This document shows positions 60,602 through 64,000 of a DNA stretch of 64,000 nucleotides, in pieces. The position numbers were made by a program, and so were the translations under genes. A model generated the notes under the pieces. It searched no databases, was not told where the DNA came from, and saw only the letters and a list, made by a program, of their open reading frames with translations. The stretch lies in the NCBI GenBank assembly GCA_963812075.1, contig CAWETN010000011.1, positions 1 to 64,000 on the forward strand. The letters are read 5' to 3'. This stretch comes from JAMXLO01 sp963812075 (GTDB lineage Bacteria > Pseudomonadota > Alphaproteobacteria > Acetobacterales > Acetobacteraceae). Within the stretch, counting starts at the first letter, position 1. Each line of letters begins with the position of its first letter.

Positions 60602-63600
60602 TCAGTTCGTCCGCACGCCGGGGCAGCGGAAGTCCGGCAACATGCCCGGCGTCAACGCGTTGCCCGCGCCCTGCATGCGGATATCGAACACGACCTGCCG
60701 CTCGCCGAGTTGGAAGGTGAGCGTATAGCGGTCGGCGGCGCCCGCCTGAGCCTGCAACCGCCCGCGGCCGATCAGCCGGAACAGCGCCCACGGCCCGCTC
60801 TCCTGCAACTCGCCGCTTCGCCCGGCAGGCGGCGGCTCGATCGTCAGCCGCATCGTCGGCTGCAGCGAGAAGGTCGGCCAGGAAACCTGAGTCGGCCGCT
60901 GCGCGCCGCGTGTATAGACGATCGTCGTCCCGTCGAGATCCAGCGTGGCCTGCCGGGTTGCGGCGTCGGCGCTGACCGGAGCGATGTCCATCCGGATGCG
61001 CGGCCGCGTGCCGCCATCGGCGAAGAACGCATCGCGGATCTGCGCGGCGCGTTGGAACTGTTGCAGGTCGGCGGGCGAAACCACCGCCGATGCGGTGTCG
61101 GCCGACAGCAGCCGCCACGGCTTGCCCGACGTATCGACGTAGCGCCGCAGCAGCGTGTTCACGAACCCGTCGATCGCGCCGCCCGGTGCGAACAGCCGCG
61201 CAAAGTCGCCGAGCGGCGCGTCCTCGGCGGAGGTCGCTACGAACGGATAGTGGTTGTTCACCACGGTCGGGCAGAGTTCGGCCGGGCCGCCGGGCGCATT
61301 GAAGATCGTCGCCAGCTGCAGCCGCGGATCGCCGCTGCGCAGGGCGATGGCGCTGGCCGCGATCTCCGATAGCCAGCGCCCAACCGGCTGCGGCTGGCGC
61401 GCCGCATCCGACTTCAGGGTCAGCAGCGGATCGACGCCGGCCGATGCCGCGTTGGCCGACCCGGTGCTCAGCAGCGTCGCGGCCAGCTTGGCGATCTGTT
61501 GCTGAGCGTCGCCGACCTCGCGCAGCAACAGATCGAGCGGCGCGTTCGGCCCGTGCCCGACCAGTTCCCGCAGCGCCCGATAACGGTCATCGATCTCATG
61601 ACCTGGCAGCACCGATGGTGCCTGGCCGGCGGGTTGCGTCGGGCCGAGGACCGTCTCGAGCAGCAGCTGCGTATTGCTGGCCGATGGCCCAGGCTCCGGC
61701 GCCGCCTTGCGGATGCCGTCGGGCGGCACCGAAAGAGTGAGTTGCCGGCTGATCGAGGTGAGGAGCGCCCGCATGGGCGATTCCGGCGAGGCGAGGATGT
61801 AGAGGTCCTGCGCCGCCTGCGACAGGCTGCGCAACTGCACGACGTTGAGGTCCCCCAGCATCAGATCCCACGTCGGCGCGTAATCCGCCTCGTACAGCGT
61901 GATCACGTCGCGTTCCAGCGATTGCATCTGCGGGCCGTCGGGATCGAAGGCGACACGGCCGCCGAGGACCCAGCTCTCGGCAACCACGCTCCTGGTCGCA
62001 CCGGCGAGCGACGGCAGCAGGACCTCGTGGAAGCCGCGCACCGTGAAGAAGCCCGGGATGCCGTCGGTCAGCGGCTTGCCCGAGGCGCGCACGAACAGCG
62101 GCACGCCGGCGGGGCCGAGCGCGTCACTCGGGCGCCACTCCGGCAGGCGCTGCGCGGCCGCGGACGGCCGGATGCGCGAATACACCCGCTGCGCCAGCGG
62201 CACGCCGGCGATGCGCGACCGCACCGTGGCGACCAGTTCGCCATCCAGCTGCACCGGGGGCAGCGGCTCGGTCAGCAGTGCATCCAGATGCCGCAGCAGA
62301 GCGTCGCGCAGCGGCGCATAGCCGAGGCCGGGATAGGCCGTCTGCCAGTCGAGCCTCATCCACTCCCGCACCAGCGACGGGTCGAGCGGGCCGGCGCTGC
62401 CGAGCATCAGGTAGACGCGCGTCGCCTCGTAGAGGAAGTCGGGGCGATCGAGGCTGCCGCGCAGCTGCGTCTCCAGCCGCCAGATCAGCCGCGGCAGCAG
62501 GGCGTAGGACAGCGCATGGCGATAGACGGTGCGCGAGGCGGCGGTGAGCTTGTCGCGCTGCGACAGCATGGCGGGCAGCCAGGCCGCTTCGCCCCCGCCG
62601 CGTGGCAGAGCGCTGGCCTGGTCCAGCAGCGGTGCCAGCCGCGCCAGGTCGTCGTCGGCCACCGGCGCCAACGGCAGGCCGCGTGCCGTCGCGTCATAAC
62701 CGGCAAGCGAGGTCGTCAGCGCGTCGATCCGGCGCGTGGCAGCACTGCTCACCTGCCACAGCGTCGCCGCACCGGCGACGACAAGCAGGCCGGCGACAGC
62801 GTATCCGGCCATGCGCAGCACGAAGCCGCGCCGCGCCGCAGGGGAGGTGCGGGCGATCAGCTGTGCTTCGCCGAAGACCACGTCCCGCAGCAGACGCTCC
62901 AGGAAATAGCTCCGCCCCTGCACCGGCTGCAGCGTTCGCGTCTGCTCGACACCCAGCGCGCGTGCCAGGGCGCCGGTGAGCCGGTCGATCGGCGTGCCCT
63001 CCTGCGTACCCGAGGTGAAGTAGACCCCACGCAGCCAGGGCGACCGGCCACCGTCGGTCGGAGCGAAGGCCGCGTGCACGAACTCGGTCAGCACTGGCTC
63101 CAGGCTGGCGAACTGGCCCGGGAACATCGCGATCCGCGCACGGTGATCCGCGTTGCGCTCGACGAGCAGACGATCGAACAGCCGCGCGTGCAGCCGGTCC
63201 GTCAGCCCGCGCAGCTCGCCGGCAACGGTCGCGGTCGGATCGCTGTTCGTGCGCTGGTCGAAGGTCGTGCCCCAGACCTGCGCGCGCCCGTCGCGATCGA
63301 GGTCGTCGAAGAACTCGGTGAAGCCGGCCAGCAGGTCGGCCTTGGTGATGAGGAGATAGACCGGAAGCCGCATGCCGAACCTGGCCTGCAACTCGGTGAT
63401 CCGGGCGCGGATCGCCGCCGCATGCGCCTGGCGTTCGGCGGGCGGTGCCTGCGCCAGCTCGTTCAGCGGAAACGCGACCAGCACGCCGTTGAGCGGCTGC
63501 AGCGGCCGGGTTTCTTTGAGCAGCCTGAGAAACGCGTCCCAGCCGGCACGGTCGACGACGGCGTCGGAGTCCTGCGTCGTATAGCGGCCGGCCGTGTCGA

Positions 63601-64000
63601 TCAGCACGGCGTTCTCGGTGAACCACCAATCGCAGAGGCGCGTGCCGCCGACCCCGGCGATCGCGCCCAGCCCCATCTGCTCGGCAAGCGGGAAGCGCAG
63701 GCCGGCGTTCAGCAATGCCGTGGTCTTGCCGGCGCCAGGCGGGCCGATGATGGCGTACCACGGCTGTTCGTACAGGTATTCGCGTCCGCGCAGCGAGCCC
63801 TTCAGCAGATCGAGCGCCTGCGCCAGCCGTGCGTGAAGCGCCTGCGCTTCGGCCTGTTCCTCGGCGCCGGCGGCGATGCCGCGGGCCAGCGCCGCGTCGC
63901 GTCCCCGCGCGCGAGCGTCGAGCAGCGCGTTGCCGGCAGTACAGACGGCAAGCAGTGCGATCACCAGCGCCAGGCGCGGCGGCCAGTCGTCGAACGAGGG
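60602..64000 (-). CDS. tssM: type VI secretion membrane protein TssM/IcmF (5' end beyond window)
   Basis: At least 1132 residues are present; the frame is open to the window edge, so the first part, with one or two membrane helices, is missing. The cytoplasmic NTPase domain has Walker A as IIGPPGAGKTTALLNAGLRF and VLIDTAGRYTTQDS. A membrane helix (AGYAVAGLLVVAGAATLW) lies near the middle, then the large periplasmic part with the IcmF-related and C-terminal DUF1215-like beta domains. TssM forms the trans-envelope complex of the T6SS with TssL and TssJ. The other T6SS genes must lie to the right of the window. Confidence 0.93.
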   Translation of the reverse strand, partial: PSFDDWPPRLALVIALLAVCTAGNALLDARARGRDAALARGIAAGAEEQAEAQALHARLAQALDLLKGSLRGREYLYEQPWYAIIGPPGAGKTTALLNAGLRFPLAEQMGLGAIAGVGGTRLCDWWFTENAVLIDTAGRYTTQDSDAVVDRAGWDAFLRLLKETRPLQPLNGVLVAFPLNELAQAPPAERQAHAAAIRARITELQARFGMRLPVYLLITKADLLAGFTEFFDDLDRDGRAQVWGTTFDQRTNSDPTATVAGELRGLTDRLHARLFDRLLVERNADHRARIAMFPGQFASLEPVLTEFVHAAFAPTDGGRSPWLRGVYFTSGTQEGTPIDRLTGALARALGVEQTRTLQPVQGRSYFLERLLRDVVFGEAQLIARTSPAARRGFVLRMAGYAVAGLLVVAGAATLWQVSSAATRRIDALTTSLAGYDATARGLPLAPVADDDLARLAPLLDQASALPRGGGEAAWLPAMLSQRDKLTAASRTVYRHALSYALLPRLIWRLETQLRGSLDRPDFLYEATRVYLMLGSAGPLDPSLVREWMRLDWQTAYPGLGYAPLRDALLRHLDALLTEPLPPVQLDGELVATVRSRIAGVPLAQRVYSRIRPSAAAQRLPEWRPSDALGPAGVPLFVRASGKPLTDGIPGFFTVRGFHEVLLPSLAGATRSVVAESWVLGGRVAFDPDGPQMQSLERDVITLYEADYAPTWDLMLGDLNVVQLRSLSQAAQDLYILASPESPMRALLTSISRQLTLSVPPDGIRKAAPEPGPSASNTQLLLETVLGPTQPAGQAPSVLPGHEIDDRYRALRELVGHGPNAPLDLLLREVGDAQQQIAKLAATLLSTGSANAASAGVDPLLTLKSDAARQPQPVGRWLSEIAASAIALRSGDPRLQLATIFNAPGGPAELCPTVVNNHYPFVATSAEDAPLGDFARLFAPGGAIDGFVNTLLRRYVDTSGKPWRLLSADTASAVVSPADLQQFQRAAQIRDAFFADGGTRPRIRMDIAPVSADAATRQATLDLDGTTIVYTRGAQRPTQVSWPTFSLQPTMRLTIEPPPAGRSGELQESGPWALFRLIGRGRLQAQAGAADRYTLTFQLGERQVVFDIRMQGAGNALTPGMLPDFRCPGVRTN

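Overview
The window is GC-rich DNA that looks like an alphaproteobacterium, most likely Rhodospirillales/Acetobacteraceae. This rests on general protein character (PheT, FtsK, the RTX protein, IS66 with a UPF0149 passenger, the small MLQSHIIEIDG protein) and is inference; no rRNA or complete marker tRNA is present.

Region 1 (0.1-4 kb) is a DUF1800, DUF1501 and NHL-repeat operon closed by an intrinsic terminator. Region 2 (4-8.3 kb) is the translation operon rpmI-rplT-pheS-pheT. Region 3 (8.3-29.2 kb) holds mostly single metabolic genes: a PG-binding lipoprotein; an amine-catabolism-like set (frameshifted glutamine-synthetase homologue, SDR, FAD amine oxidase, class III aminotransferase); a NUDIX hydrolase; a large secreted RTX protein with duplicated modules; a flavin monooxygenase; a decayed ssuA-ssuC-ssuB sulfonate transporter; a 2-hydroxyacid dehydrogenase; a Tat-exported alpha carbonic anhydrase; a chemoreceptor; a UbiH-type hydroxylase; and FtsK. 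A complete IS66 element with a UPF0149 passenger sits about 20 bp behind ftsK.

Region 4 (about 32.4-49.5 kb) is the exceptional part. Base composition falls visibly, CTAG becomes common, and genes are short. At 33326-33375 lies the 3' part of a tRNA-Arg(CCT) gene, followed by a tyrosine integrase. At 49469-49480, on the same strand, a 12-base segment matches the 5' end of that tRNA, and its seven acceptor-stem bases complement the left fragment. Between them are a terminase-small-subunit-like HTH protein, a primase-polymerase/helicase replication protein, an HNH/AP2 endonuclease, an AlpA-like regulator with a divergent palindromic control region, and several unknown small proteins. This gene set resembles a phage satellite (PICI/P4-like island). 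The replication gene is broken by two insertion sequences (IS5 and IS1634 families) and a one-base frameshift, and a second IS5 copy sits in the same operon, so the element is probably defective. A second, degenerate att core at 32410-32440 suggests serial integration at the same tRNA, with a decayed DUF6883-DUF4926 pair between the two cores.

Region 5 (49.6-64 kb) returns to GC-rich chromosome: an enolase-superfamily enzyme, a double CDGSH iron-sulfur protein, hydantoinase/oxoprolinase subunits B and A, a large glycosyltransferase gene wrecked by frameshifts and an embedded ISAzo13 transposase relic, a CaiB-type CoA transferase overlapping a GrdB-like gene, and the type VI secretion gene tssM, cut by the window edge.

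Reading-frame lesions are frequent across the window (glutamine synthetase homologue, ssuACB, DUF6883/DUF4926, replication protein, glycosyltransferase). Some could be assembly errors, but several loci carry more than one lesion plus deletions or inserted DNA, which points to real decay.
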